64,000 bases of DNA from Ilumatobacteraceae bacterium (lineage in GTDB: Bacteria; Actinomycetota; Acidimicrobiia; Acidimicrobiales; Ilumatobacteraceae): assembly GCA_033344875.1 (NCBI GenBank), contig JAWPMO010000001.1:2319595-2383594 (forward strand), given 5' to 3'. Position numbers and translations under genes: made by a program. Position 1 is the stretch's first letter, and every line of letters starts with the position of its first letter. Shown here piece after piece: positions 49,372-58,944 of the stretch. The notes beneath the pieces were generated by a model, which saw nothing but the letters and a program-made list of their open reading frames with translations, had not been told where the DNA came from and ran no database searches.

Positions 49372-50094
49372 TTACCGGCCGGCGTCGGTCCGCGGGGTGT
49401 TCGGCGGCGGTCCGGCGAAGCGGGTGCCCTCCGGGTCGACCGCCCACGGCGCGGCGTCGCCCCAACCGCCGTCGTACACCACGTCGCCGATCGGGAGCCG
49501 TCGCACCGGACCGTGACCGCCGAGCGGACGACCGAGCGGGATCGTCGCCGAGATCGCCACCCCGTCGGGAATCGACAGGAGCCGCCGTAGGTCGGCCTCG
49601 ACCGGTGCGTGCCAACCGGTCAGCACCCCGCCGTACCCGAGCGCCCGTGCGGCCAGCAGGAGGTTCTGGCAGGCGGGATACACCGAGGCACCCTCGGACG
49701 GGTTGGGTTCGCGATAGCGCACCAGGCAGGCGAGCACGACGACGGGGACATCTTCGAAACGGTCGACGAGGTGTTGCATCGCGGCACGCTGCCTGCCCTT
49801 GCGTGAGTGCGGGTCGAGCGCCGACCCGGAGTCGTAGCCGGCGTCGTCGGACTTCGCGGCCCACCCTGCACGGAAGCCACGTGCGAGGGTCGCCTTGGCC
49901 GCGGCAGCGGTCTCACCGTCGCGGAGCACGACGAACCGGGTCGGCTGACGGTTGGTGCCCGACGGCGCACGTGTGGCGTGCCACAGGATCGTCGACAGGT
50001 CGTCGTCGGGAATCGGGTCGGGAGCGATCCGTCGGATCGCCCGCGTCGTCGCGAGACCGGTGAGCAGGTCGGGGATCTCCTGACTGGTCACCAC
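49372..50094 (-). CDS. Nitroreductase-family protein
   Basis: The 240-residue protein begins with TTRAIRRIAPDPIPDDDL and APSGTNRQPTRFVVL, the FMN-binding N-terminus of the nitroreductase fold. SVYPACQNLLLAARALGYGGVLTGW in the middle is also typical. The family reduces nitro groups, quinones or flavins with NAD(P)H. The GTG start directly abuts the stop of the upstream crotonase, so they share a transcript. It could in principle supply reduced flavin, but its distance from the sulfonate operon makes that speculative. Confidence 0.83.
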   Translation of the reverse strand: MVTSQEIPDLLTGLATTRAIRRIAPDPIPDDDLSTILWHATRAPSGTNRQPTRFVVLRDGETAAAAKATLARGFRAGWAAKSDDAGYDSGSALDPHSRKGRQRAAMQHLVDRFEDVPVVVLACLVRYREPNPSEGASVYPACQNLLLAARALGYGGVLTGWHAPVEADLRRLLSIPDGVAISATIPLGRPLGGHGPVRRLPIGDVVYDGGWGDAAPWAVDPEGTRFAGPPPNTPRTDAGR

Positions 50095-50952
50095 TCAGAG
50101 ACCGTCGCTCAGTGGCCAGAGGTCGGGGAACTCGGGTCGCCGCTGCTCCATCTGGGCAGCGAACGCCTCGGCCATGTCATCGGTGTCGAACATCGCTGCG
50201 TTCCAGTTGGCGATGAACTCGAGACCGTCGGCGACGCTGTGGTCGCGCGTGTAGTGCATCGCCTGCTTCGTGCCCCAGATCGCGATCGGGCTCTTCGCGG
50301 CGATCTCGGCCGCGGTGGCCATCACCGAGGCCATCATCGTCTCATGGTCGGGGAACACGGCGTTCACGAACCCGGCGGCGTAGGCCTCTGCGGCCGACCA
50401 TCTGCGGCCGGTGTAGGCCAGTTCGCGCACGATGCCCTCGGCGACGAGCTTCGGCATGCGCTGCAGCGTGCCGACGTCGGCCGTCATCCCGATGTTGATC
50501 TCCTGGATCGAGAAGTACGCGGACTCGGTCGCGTAGCGCATGTCGGCGGCGGAGATCATGTCGATGCCACCGCCGATGCAGGCGCCCTGGATCGCGCACA
50601 GCACGGGCACCCTCGCTCGCTCCAGGCACGTGAACGAGTCCTGCAGCTTCAGCGCGGTGCTGCGGAACCGTTCGTTGCGACGGCTTCGGTGACCGGCGGC
50701 CGTTCCGTCGGCGGCACCCTGCCCGATCGTGTCGTCGCTGCCGAACACCGACAGGTCCATCCCCGAACAGAAGTGTTTGCCATCGCCGGACAGGACGATC
50801 GCCCGAACCGAGCCGGACGCCGAGAGTCCGTCGACGATCTGGGGGAGGTCACGCCAGAACGACGCGACCATCGAGTTCGCCTTGTCGGGCCGGGTCATGC
50901 GGATGTGACCGATCTTGTCGTTCACCTCGACGTCGAAACACTCATATCCCAT
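50095..50952 (-). CDS. Enoyl-CoA hydratase/isomerase, dienoyl-CoA-isomerase (ECH1)-like
   Basis: The 285-residue crotonase has FCSGMDLSVFG near residue 66 and CIGGGIDMISAADMRYAT near residue 130. It also carries EINIGMTADVGTLQRMPKL, a segment characteristic of delta3,5-delta2,4-dienoyl-CoA isomerase. The Glu and Asp in that segment match the ECH1 catalytic acids. It would help degrade unsaturated acyl-CoAs. The ATG at 50952 is chosen over an upstream start because homology begins at YECFDVEV. The gene abuts the nitroreductase gene. Confidence 0.87.
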   Translation of the reverse strand: MGYECFDVEVNDKIGHIRMTRPDKANSMVASFWRDLPQIVDGLSASGSVRAIVLSGDGKHFCSGMDLSVFGSDDTIGQGAADGTAAGHRSRRNERFRSTALKLQDSFTCLERARVPVLCAIQGACIGGGIDMISAADMRYATESAYFSIQEINIGMTADVGTLQRMPKLVAEGIVRELAYTGRRWSAAEAYAAGFVNAVFPDHETMMASVMATAAEIAAKSPIAIWGTKQAMHYTRDHSVADGLEFIANWNAAMFDTDDMAEAFAAQMEQRRPEFPDLWPLSDGL

Positions 50953-51021
50953 CGCCCGAGCTTGGCAGAGCACCGGAGAACGTGACGGATCGGTGTACCG
51001 CCGGCGATGTCGCTCGACGGC

Positions 51022-51417
51022 TCAGGCGTCGGAGATACGGGCCTCGAGACGGGACAGGAAGTGTGTCCATCCGTCGACGTAGCCGGTTCCCTCGTCGTCG
51101 GAGTCGCACTCGTGCGTCACCGACACGAGCGTGCCGCGATCGGACGGGGCGAACATCACCTCGACCCGGCGCGGCGGCAGCTCTTCGTGGTCCCATGACC
51201 AGGTGAACTCGAGTCGTTCGCCCGGTGTCACGTCGCGGTACTCGCCACGCAAGGTGACGTCTGGCCCGGCCCAGAACAGTCGGTATCGCCCACCCTCGAC
51301 GGCGTGGGTCTCCGCCTCGCTCGGCCACCATCTCGGCAGCAGCACCGGATCGACGAACCACTCGAACACGGCGACCGGGTCGCCGGGCAGGTCGTGCTCC
51401 ACGTGGATCGTCGACAT
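51022..51417 (-). CDS. SRPBCC / AHSA1-like START-domain protein
   Basis: The 131-residue protein has the alpha/beta helix-grip features VFEWFVDPVLLPRWWPSEAE near the start, LRGEYRDVTPGERLEFTW in the middle and a terminal GWTHFLSRLEARI helix. Such small proteins bind hydrophobic ligands or act as stress-related cofactors. It begins four bases after the amidase stop and is probably co-transcribed. No ligand can be inferred. Confidence 0.8.
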   Translation of the reverse strand: MSTIHVEHDLPGDPVAVFEWFVDPVLLPRWWPSEAETHAVEGGRYRLFWAGPDVTLRGEYRDVTPGERLEFTWSWDHEELPPRRVEVMFAPSDRGTLVSVTHECDSDDEGTGYVDGWTHFLSRLEARISDA

Positions 51418-51421
51418 CGCG

Positions 51422-52858
51422 CTACGCCGGGGTACGGGCTGCCCACGGGGCAGCGGTCTCGAGCTGACCGGCCACCTGGATCAGCACGTCTTCGCGGCCG
51501 TAGGCGGCGACGAGTTGCACCCCGATCGGCAACCCGTCGGCGTTCCAGTGCAGCGGCACGTTGATCGCCGGTTGGCCGGAGGTGTTGAACGCCGGCGTGA
51601 ACGGCACGAACTCGGCGGCCCGACGCATCCCGGCCATCGGGTCGTCGGGCAACGGGTCGAGCGCACCGATCGGCACCGGCGGCTCGGCGAGCGTCGGTGT
51701 GAGGAGGAGGTCCCAACCGTCGGCCCACCACTGCTGCGTCGCCCTGCGGAACTCGGCGACCGCCGCGAGCGACTTGGCGTAGTCGACCGCCGACAGATGC
51801 TTCGCGAACTCCGCCTGCGCCCAGTTGACCGGCTCGATGTCGGCCTCGGTCAGCGTGCGTCCGATCGTGTCGCCGTACCCCTCGATGCCGGCCGCCATCA
51901 TCGTCGCCCAGATCGACATGAACCGCGCCGTGAACGAACCGTCGGCGAGGGTCGACGGGAAACCGATCTCGACGTCGTGGCCGAGCGACTCGAGCAACGT
52001 CGCCGCCGAACGGACCGCCTCGACGCAGTCGTCGTGCAGCGGGCCGCCGCGCGGGTGGACGTCGAGCAGACCGATCCGGAGGCGGCCGGGGTCGGCACCC
52101 ACCTCGTCGGCGTACGGACGGCGGGGAGGCGGGGCGATCACGGTGTCACCGACGCCAGGCCCGTGCACGGCATCGAGGAGGCGGGCGGTGTCTCGCACCG
52201 ACCGGCTGACACACAACTCGACGCTCAGCCCCGACTCGGTGCGCTGCGGGCCCAGCGTGATCCGACCCTGCGACGGCTTGAGACCGATCAGACCACAGCA
52301 CGACGCCGGGATCCGGATCGATCCGCCCCCGTCGGAGGCATGCGCGATCGGGACCAGGCCGGCGGCGACCGCTGCTGCCGCACCGCCGCTCGAGCCACCG
52401 GGGGTCCGGCTCGTGTCCCACGGGTTCCGGGTCGGGCCGTACGCCGCCGGCTCGGTGACGGGAACGCTCCCGAGCTCGGGACTGTTCGTACGACCCATCG
52501 TCACGAGGCCGGCCGAGCGGAAGCGCGACACCAGCGTCGTGTCGGTCGGTGACACCGGCTGCGCCTCGACCAGGGCGACGTTGCCGTTCGTGAGCACCTG
52601 GCCCCGGTAGCTCGCCCAGAGATCCTTCAGCAGGAACGGGACGCCACCGAAGGGAGCGTCGGGCGTCGGGCCGCGTTCGGCGACCTCGCGTGCGTGGTCG
52701 TACCACGTGATCACGACCGAGTTGAGCGGGCCGTCGTGGGCCTCGATCCGATCGATCGCCGACTCGAGCAGTTCGAGTGGCGTCGCCGCTCCGCTCGCGA
52801 CGAGTTCGGCCTGCGCCGTCGCGTCCATCCATCGTGTGTCGTCGGCCATCGTCCCCAT
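51422..52858 (-). CDS. Amidase-signature family amidohydrolase
   Basis: The 478-residue protein has the catalytic Lys (FLLKDL), the cis-Ser of SDGGGSIRIPAS and the nucleophile Ser in the GGSSGG signature, in the expected order. The family hydrolyses amides, including cyclic dimers, carbamates and aryl amides; no feature fixes the substrate. The start at 52858 (ATG) sits opposite the SDR gene on the other strand. It is likely an operon with the SRPBCC gene. Confidence 0.9.
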   Translation of the reverse strand: MGTMADDTRWMDATAQAELVASGAATPLELLESAIDRIEAHDGPLNSVVITWYDHAREVAERGPTPDAPFGGVPFLLKDLWASYRGQVLTNGNVALVEAQPVSPTDTTLVSRFRSAGLVTMGRTNSPELGSVPVTEPAAYGPTRNPWDTSRTPGGSSGGAAAAVAAGLVPIAHASDGGGSIRIPASCCGLIGLKPSQGRITLGPQRTESGLSVELCVSRSVRDTARLLDAVHGPGVGDTVIAPPPRRPYADEVGADPGRLRIGLLDVHPRGGPLHDDCVEAVRSAATLLESLGHDVEIGFPSTLADGSFTARFMSIWATMMAAGIEGYGDTIGRTLTEADIEPVNWAQAEFAKHLSAVDYAKSLAAVAEFRRATQQWWADGWDLLLTPTLAEPPVPIGALDPLPDDPMAGMRRAAEFVPFTPAFNTSGQPAINVPLHWNADGLPIGVQLVAAYGREDVLIQVAGQLETAAPWAARTPA

Positions 52859-52944
52859 GACGCGGTTCTACCAGGGCGGCGGGTCACGACCCGACCCGCG
52901 CGAGAGCCGACCGGTACGGTCGGAGCGACGTCGAGGAGGCTGAC

Positions 52945-53727
52945 ATGGGTGATCGGGTGGCAGGGAAGGTGGCGATCGTGACCGGCGGCGCGTCGGGAAT
53001 CGGTCGTGCCTCGGCGGTGCGGTTGGCCGAGGAGGGCGCGATCGTCGTCATCACCGACATCCAGGACGACACCGGCAAGGACGCCGTCGCCGAGATCGAA
53101 GCCGGCGGCGGCACCGCCCAGTTCGCCCATCTCGACGTCACATCGGAGGACGAGTGGATCGCGTTGGTCGCTTCGGTGTCGTCCGAACACGGACGCCTCG
53201 ACGTGCTGGTGAACAACGCCGGGATCGGCATCGGGGCGAGCATCGTCGAGATGACACTCGCCGACTGGCAGCGTCAGCAGGCGATCAACCTCGACGGCGT
53301 GTTCCTCGGGCTCAAGCACTGCATCCCGGCCATGCGCGACAGCGGTGGCGGTTCGATCATCAACATGTCCTCGGTCGCCGGCCTGAAGGGCAGTGCTCGC
53401 CTCGCGGGTTACAACGCGACCAAGGGCGGCGTCCGCCTCCTGACGAAGGGCGTCGCCCTCGAGTGCGCGCAGAACCGCTGGAACGTGCGGGTCAACTCGG
53501 TCCATCCCGGCATCATCGACACGCCGATCTGGAACTCCGTCGTACCCGGCTCACTCCGGCCCGGCGGGGAGCCGCTCGACGTGGCGGCGATGGCAGCGAT
53601 GGCGGTGCCGACCGGCGTGCTCGGCCAGCCGACCGACATCGCCAACGGGGTGCTGTTCCTGGCGAGCGACGAGTCGAGCTACATGACCGGCACCGAGCTG
53701 GTCATCGACGCCGGTGTGTCCGCCTAG
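52945..53727 (+). CDS. SDR-family NAD(P)-dependent oxidoreductase
   Basis: The 260-residue protein has TGGASGIG near residue 14, NNAGIG near residue 90, a Ser in NMSSVAG and the catalytic pair Y156 and K160 (YNATKGG). It ends with FLASDESSYMTGTELVIDAG. It resembles glucose- or hydroxysteroid-dehydrogenase-like SDRs that oxidise secondary alcohols. The ATG follows GAGGAGG. The next gene starts 11 bases after its stop. Confidence 0.9.
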   Translation: MGDRVAGKVAIVTGGASGIGRASAVRLAEEGAIVVITDIQDDTGKDAVAEIEAGGGTAQFAHLDVTSEDEWIALVASVSSEHGRLDVLVNNAGIGIGASIVEMTLADWQRQQAINLDGVFLGLKHCIPAMRDSGGGSIINMSSVAGLKGSARLAGYNATKGGVRLLTKGVALECAQNRWNVRVNSVHPGIIDTPIWNSVVPGSLRPGGEPLDVAAMAAMAVPTGVLGQPTDIANGVLFLASDESSYMTGTELVIDAGVSA

Positions 53728-53738
53728 GGTTTCGACCG

Positions 53739-54161
53739 ATGGCCGACTTCGACATGACCACCGAACAGCGCGAGGAGTTCCTCGCCGACCTGCACGTCGG
53801 CATCCTCTCGATCCAGCGCGACGGCAAGGGTCCGCTCGCACTCCCGATCTGGTACCGGTACGACGAGGGCCAGGTCGTCATCCACATGGGCCGCGACTCG
53901 GTCAAGGCCAAGCTGCTCCGTCGGCACGGTCGCGCCTCGCTCACCGTGCAGGACGAGACGCCCCCGTACCGGTACGTCATGGTCGAGGGTCCGGTCGCGG
54001 TGGCCCACGAAGACGAAGACATCACGGAGATGGCGGTCCGGTACCTCGGTGACGAGCTCGGTCGCCGGTACGCAGCCGACAACCCGGTGACCGACGAATC
54101 GGTCGTCGCGCGACTCACGCCCGAGCGCTGGCTGACCACCGATTACGGCTCGACCGGCTGA
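53739..54161 (+). CDS. Pyridoxamine-5'-phosphate-oxidase-like flavin/F420-binding protein
   Basis: The 140-residue protein has the split-barrel fold sequence VGILSIQRDGKGPLALPIWYRYDEGQVV, then KAKLLRRHGRASLTVQDE and YVMVEGPVAV. Homologues in actinobacteria use FMN or F420; the function is usually unknown. It probably shares the SDR transcript. The ATG at 53739 is eight bases after TAGGGT, a weak leaderless-type box. Confidence 0.78.
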   Translation: MADFDMTTEQREEFLADLHVGILSIQRDGKGPLALPIWYRYDEGQVVIHMGRDSVKAKLLRRHGRASLTVQDETPPYRYVMVEGPVAVAHEDEDITEMAVRYLGDELGRRYAADNPVTDESVVARLTPERWLTTDYGSTG

Positions 54162-54271
54162 CCGGCGCCCGAGGGCGACACACCGCGCCGTCGAGATCGT
54201 CCCTGCGGCCGACCCTCGGTCGTCCGGGCGGACGACCCCGATCGCCCAGCCGGGCGGTACCGTCGCACCCC

Positions 54272-57025
54272 ATGTCCGCCGGCGCTCCCTCCCCCCACGC
54301 ATCCACGGAGGCCGGTGCCGCCGTAGTCGACGACGTGGCCACCGATTCCGCGCACGATCGTTCCATCATCACCAAGCTGGCGACGTCGGCAGCGTCCAAC
54401 TGGAAGATCACCATGGCGATCTGGGGCGTCGTCATCGCGATCGGCCTGATCGCCTACGGCGGCGGCCTCGCCCGCGAGGGCTTTCCGCCCGTCAACCTGC
54501 CGATCGTCGTGGTCGACGGCACCTACTTCGTCGACGACCCGTCCGCCGTCGACGACGACGTCGCACTTCCCCTCCAGAACGCCTACGCCGACCTCGACGG
54601 CGTCGTCGAGGTCCAGAGTTTCGCCCGGGGCAATGCGTTCGCGGTCATCGTCGAGTTCGACGACACGTTCAGTTCACCCGACGGAGCCGCCGTGCTCGAC
54701 GCGGCCAACACCTCGATCGACCTGCCCGACGAGGCGTCGGTCACGGTCCGACCGATCGACGCGACCAAGTTCCTCGAGGTCTACGACCTGCTCGTGACCG
54801 TCAGCGGCCCGACCGATGCGACCGCCGAACAGCTCGAAGCGGAGGCGGCCCGGCTCGCCACCTACCTCGAGACCGGCGACGGCGTCGACCGCGCCGCCGT
54901 CCGCGATCTGCTGACCGAGGGCACCAACGCGACCTCCGGTGACGACGAGATCCGCCGGACGCGGTTCATCCGGGTCGCGTTCGCCGAGACGGGCCGCTAC
55001 GACGAAGCGATCGCGATCGGGCTCGTCCGCTCCGCCGACACCGACCTCGACCTGCTCGCGTTCAGCGACGAGATCAACGAGCTGGTCGACGACGAGACGG
55101 TGCTCTCCGACGGCTTCAGCGCCGCCGTCACCGCCGACTTCGCCAATGACATCCGGACGCAGATCAGCTCGCTCACCCGCAACCTGCTGCAGGGTCTGAT
55201 CGCCGTGGCGATCGTCAGCCTGCTCCTGATCGGTTGGCGCGTCTCGGTCATCACCGCTGGGTTCATGGCGACCGTGATGATGGCCGCCCTCGGCGGTCTC
55301 TGGTTCCTCGGCTACTCCCTCAACACGATCACGCTGTTCGGACTGATCCTCACGCTCGGCCTGCTCGTCGACGACGCGATCGTGATCTCCGAGTCGATCG
55401 ATTCGGCACGCGATCAGTCCGACGACGAGATCGGTGTCATCCGCGCCGCCATCAACCGGGTCGGGACCGCATCCCTGTCGGGCACCTTGACGACCGTCCT
55501 CGTGTTCGCTCCGATGCTGTTCGTCGGCGGCGTGCTCGGCGAGTTCATCCGTGCGATCCCGGCGACCGTGATCCTGACGCTGCTGGTGTCGTTCGTGTTC
55601 TCGATCATCTTCATCTCGGCCGTCGCCAAGCCGTTCCTCCTCAAGGGCGCCGCCCCGCACAACCCGGTGACCCGAGCCGAGCGGGCCATCGCCGGTCGGC
55701 TCGGCCGACTCGCCGAGTACCCCTCGAGCCACGGTTGGAAGGGCGTCGGCGTCGGCGTCGGCATCTTCGTGGGCGCGATCGCCGTCATCCTGGGTTCGTT
55801 CCAGATCGCCGCGACGCTCGGGTTCAACATCTTCCCGCCGAGCGACGACGCGAACGCCGTGTTCATCACCACCGACTTCGACCCGGGTACGACGATCGAC
55901 GAGGCCCAAGATCTCGCGGACGAGATCGACGCGGCCGTCGTCGAGACGATCGGCGACGACCTCGTGCGCTCCCAGTACATCAACGGCAACGAGCGGCAGG
56001 TTCTGACGTTGGTCGACCTCACCCCGTTCGACGAACGTGACACGAAGGCGCCGACGTACATCGAGCGCCTCGAGCGGCAACTCGGCGACCTGTCCGGCGC
56101 CAGGGTCTCGATCGCGATGTTGGAGAACGGACCCCCGGTCGAGGACTTCCCCTTCGCGGCCCAGATCGCCGTCGACGCCGACACCGCCGACGCCGGGCGA
56201 CAGATCGCCTTCGACCTGCGCGACCGGCTGATCGGCGTCGAACTCGACAAGCCGAGCGGCGAGGCGACCACGATCGACGACGCGATCGTGTCGACCGACG
56301 GCGTCGTCTACCGCATCGACGGCACACAGCAGATCGAGGTGCGCGCGTCGTTCTCGACCGACGATCTCACCAACAACCTCGACGCGACCGAGGCACTCGT
56401 CGGCGAGCTGATCGACGCCGACGATCTGGAGGCCGCCGGCCTGACGGCCGACGCGATCGACTTCGACTTCGGTCAGGAGTCCGACAACCAGGACGACTTC
56501 GCGTCGCTCGGCCAGGCCCTCATGATCGCACTCGGACTCATGCTGCTCCTGCTGGTCGTGCAGTTCCGGTCGATCGTGCAGCCGCTGCTGATCTTCCTCG
56601 CCATCCCGTTCAGCTTCTTCGGGGTGTTCACCGCGCTCAGCCTCACCGGCAACCCGATCAGCTTTTTCGTGGCCGTCGGCTTCATCGCCCTGATCGGCGT
56701 CGTCGTCAACAACACGATCCTGCTCGTCGATGCCGCCAATCAGGCACGCCGACGGGGTCTCCGCCCCGGAGCGGCGATCGCCGAGGCCGTCGAACGACGC
56801 TTCCGGCCGCTGGTCGCCACGACGCTCACCACGGTCGTCGGCCTGCTCCCGCTCGCGCTCAGCGACCCGTTCTGGGAGGCGCTCAGCTTCACCCTGATCG
56901 GCGGCCTCATCAGCTCGACGATCCTCGTGCTCCTCGCGTTCCCGGTGTTCTACCTCGCCGTCGAGAAGGTGCGGACGCCGGCGCGGAACGCCGTTCGCTC
57001 GCGGCGCGGCAAGCCGCTGGTCTGA
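54272..57025 (+). CDS. RND-superfamily efflux transporter (AcrB-like)
   Basis: The 917-residue protein has two AcrB-like halves. The first helix follows a roughly 45-residue cytoplasmic N-terminus and is followed by a porter loop. Proton-relay aspartates D367-D368 (GLLVDDAIVISES) and the second-half VVNNTILLVDAAN near residue 813 are conserved features of the HAE branch. It is about 100 residues shorter than AcrB, mainly through smaller loops. Neither a membrane-fusion partner nor an outer-membrane channel gene is adjacent. It may act alone in the membrane, as MMPL-type pumps do. Substrate unknown. Confidence 0.87.
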   Translation: MSAGAPSPHASTEAGAAVVDDVATDSAHDRSIITKLATSAASNWKITMAIWGVVIAIGLIAYGGGLAREGFPPVNLPIVVVDGTYFVDDPSAVDDDVALPLQNAYADLDGVVEVQSFARGNAFAVIVEFDDTFSSPDGAAVLDAANTSIDLPDEASVTVRPIDATKFLEVYDLLVTVSGPTDATAEQLEAEAARLATYLETGDGVDRAAVRDLLTEGTNATSGDDEIRRTRFIRVAFAETGRYDEAIAIGLVRSADTDLDLLAFSDEINELVDDETVLSDGFSAAVTADFANDIRTQISSLTRNLLQGLIAVAIVSLLLIGWRVSVITAGFMATVMMAALGGLWFLGYSLNTITLFGLILTLGLLVDDAIVISESIDSARDQSDDEIGVIRAAINRVGTASLSGTLTTVLVFAPMLFVGGVLGEFIRAIPATVILTLLVSFVFSIIFISAVAKPFLLKGAAPHNPVTRAERAIAGRLGRLAEYPSSHGWKGVGVGVGIFVGAIAVILGSFQIAATLGFNIFPPSDDANAVFITTDFDPGTTIDEAQDLADEIDAAVVETIGDDLVRSQYINGNERQVLTLVDLTPFDERDTKAPTYIERLERQLGDLSGARVSIAMLENGPPVEDFPFAAQIAVDADTADAGRQIAFDLRDRLIGVELDKPSGEATTIDDAIVSTDGVVYRIDGTQQIEVRASFSTDDLTNNLDATEALVGELIDADDLEAAGLTADAIDFDFGQESDNQDDFASLGQALMIALGLMLLLLVVQFRSIVQPLLIFLAIPFSFFGVFTALSLTGNPISFFVAVGFIALIGVVVNNTILLVDAANQARRRGLRPGAAIAEAVERRFRPLVATTLTTVVGLLPLALSDPFWEALSFTLIGGLISSTILVLLAFPVFYLAVEKVRTPARNAVRSRRGKPLV

Positions 57026-57029
57026 TCGC

Positions 57030-57950
57030 TCAGCCCAGCACCGCGACCACGAGTCGGCGGCCCATCCGTTCGAGCCGGGCATCGTCGGCCGAGTTCGCGA
57101 GGTAGAGCACGGCGAAGTACAGCGCCCACGCCTCGGCCCGGCGCCACATCGCATCGTCGACCGCGGCGAACCCGGCCGAAGCCGCCGCACGGAAGACGGC
57201 GCGGTCCGGTTCGTCGAACAGCATCCAGGCGATCGCGAGATCGACCGCCGGGTCACCCGCACACAGATCTCCGAAGTCGATGACGGCTCCGATCTCGCCG
57301 TCGGTGACGACGAGGTTCGCGGCGTGCACGTCGCCCGCGACCCACAGCGACGGGCCCGCCCACCGCTCGGTCCGACGGAGCGATTCCCAACGGTGCGCAA
57401 CGCGCTCGGCGCCGGACGCGGCGAGTTCGTCGAGCACGCCGGCCACGGCACGGTGCGCGTGTTCGAACCGCTCGGTCCGGTCGCCGGCGAACGTGTCACG
57501 GGCCGGGTTCGCCGGCGCATCGGACGGAGCGACGCGGTGCAGTGCCGCCATGAAGTCACCGAGCCGCCGCGCCTCGCGAGTCGGATCGGACAGATCGGTT
57601 TCGGCGGCGCTGGTGCCGCGGAACCAGGGCACCACACTCCACGACCACCGATATCCGAGCCCCGGCCGGCCCACTCGGACCGGTGCGGGAATCGGCAACG
57701 GCAGGCGGTCGGCCAGTTCGGGCAGCCAACGCTGTTCGTGCTCGACCAGGACCGCGCCGGCCGACCGGCGAGGAAGGCGGACGGCGAGGTCGTCGCCGAG
57801 TCGGAACATGATGTTGTCCCAGCCGTTCGCGAACGGACGCACGGGCAGATCCGCCAGATCGGCGTGCTGCGATCGCAGCAGCGCGACGACGAGTTCGACG
57901 CCGATGTCGACCTCGGCGGAGGGGATGGGCCTCGAGCCGCCGGATGTCAT
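57030..57950 (-). CDS. Aminoglycoside-phosphotransferase-like (APH) kinase
   Basis: The 306-residue protein has the APH catalytic loop WVAGDVHAANL (Asp and Asn, with Ala-Gly in place of the usual His-Gly) and the metal motif VIDFGD. A nucleotide-binding N-lobe precedes them (ANGWDNIMFRLGDDLAVRLPRR). Members phosphorylate antibiotics, sugars or choline-like molecules. Context gives no hint of resistance. It is convergent with the RND gene (four bases between stops) and sits 24 bases downstream of the dienelactone hydrolase gene on the same strand. Confidence 0.85.
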   Translation of the reverse strand: MTSGGSRPIPSAEVDIGVELVVALLRSQHADLADLPVRPFANGWDNIMFRLGDDLAVRLPRRSAGAVLVEHEQRWLPELADRLPLPIPAPVRVGRPGLGYRWSWSVVPWFRGTSAAETDLSDPTREARRLGDFMAALHRVAPSDAPANPARDTFAGDRTERFEHAHRAVAGVLDELAASGAERVAHRWESLRRTERWAGPSLWVAGDVHAANLVVTDGEIGAVIDFGDLCAGDPAVDLAIAWMLFDEPDRAVFRAAASAGFAAVDDAMWRRAEAWALYFAVLYLANSADDARLERMGRRLVVAVLG

Positions 57951-57974
57951 CGCGACCAGCCTGTCACGACGGTG

Positions 57975-58703
57975 TCAGTGACGGAGGTTGCGATCGAACA
58001 GGGCGAGCAGGCGCGACCAGTGGCGCTCGGCCGCGGCCTTGTCGTAGACCGGCCGCAGCGGGAACGCGAACCCGTGGTGGGTCCCCGGGTACCACTCGAC
58101 GCGTGCGTTGGCGCCGATCTTCTCCAGGTGCTCCTCGAGCGAATCGATCATCTCCTTCGGCGCGTACTCGTCGGTCTCGGCGCACGCGAAGTACAGCTCG
58201 CCCTGAACCTGGTCCGCGAGGTTGGCCGGCGAGTTGTCGCCGAACAGACGGACGCCGTACACCGACGCCGCCGCCTTGATCCGATCGGGGAACGTGCCGG
58301 CCATCGCGAACGAGAAGGGGCCGCTCATGCAGTAGCCGACGCACCCGATGTGCGAGCCGTCGGCGTACGGGTCGGCGTCGACGAGCTCGAACATCGTCTC
58401 GGTGTCGCGAGCCACCATCCGGTCGCTGAGCCCGTACATGAGCTCGGTCATCTGCTCGCGCGTCTCGCCGTTGGGCATCCCGATGAGGTCGAACTCGCGG
58501 ATCGACCGGTAGTACAGGTTGGGGAGCACGACGTAGTAACCGACGGTCGCGATCCGGCGCGCCATGTCGTGCAGCTCCTCCCGTTTGCCGGGCGCATCCA
58601 TGTAGAAGAACACCACCGGGAACGGCCCGCCCTCGTCGGGGTGCACGACGAACGTGTTCATCGCACCGTCGGCGGTCATCAGGTCGAGATGGTGTTCGAT
58701 CAT
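57975..58703 (-). CDS. Dienelactone hydrolase family protein
   Basis: The 242-residue alpha/beta hydrolase has the characteristic Cys nucleophile (VGYCMSG, near residue 123), an acid segment (CAETDEYAP) and TRHH-like YPGTHHGFAF with the catalytic His. Dienelactone hydrolase opens the lactone ring in chloroaromatic breakdown; most homologues have other ester substrates. The ATG at 58703 has no strong ribosome site. The 241 bases upstream carry the fasciclin-gene 3' hairpin and nothing else that I can support. Confidence 0.88.
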   Translation of the reverse strand: MIEHHLDLMTADGAMNTFVVHPDEGGPFPVVFFYMDAPGKREELHDMARRIATVGYYVVLPNLYYRSIREFDLIGMPNGETREQMTELMYGLSDRMVARDTETMFELVDADPYADGSHIGCVGYCMSGPFSFAMAGTFPDRIKAAASVYGVRLFGDNSPANLADQVQGELYFACAETDEYAPKEMIDSLEEHLEKIGANARVEWYPGTHHGFAFPLRPVYDKAAAERHWSRLLALFDRNLRH

Positions 58704-58897
58704 GTCAGCCCCGCTCGACGACGGTCGTCGGGGTCATCCCCAGGTCGCCGTGCTGCCCCCACGTTTGCGAACTCGTGCCCCGGCGGGTTCCCCTCGGGTT
58801 GCGGCAGGCGTCGATGATCGGTGCATCCGGCATGGGACGAGTCTTGCCGACCTGCCCGCCGGTTCACGAGGCCGGGCCACCGGGGCGGAGCGAGCGA

Positions 58898-58934
58898 GGG
58901 CCCCGGCCGACCTGACAGGGGTCGACCGGGGCCC
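58898..58934 (-). terminator. Stem-loop downstream of the fasciclin gene
   Basis: GGGCCCCGG (58898-58906) pairs with CCGGGGCCC (58926-58934), and inner GACC/GGTC arms extend the helix. It begins 11 bases after the fasciclin stop on the minus strand; there is no T-run. Confidence 0.5.
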
Positions 58935-58944
58935 GGTGGGAGGA

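Noticed and set aside
54674-57637. A 987-codon open frame antisense to the RND pump and running into the phosphotransferase gene
   Set aside because: Composition is extreme (Glu, Arg, Asp) with no recognisable fold, while the opposite strand encodes clear families throughout.
57030-57950. Acquired aminoglycoside resistance gene
   Set aside because: The protein has the general APH fold only, with no mobile context or close resemblance to a named resistance enzyme.
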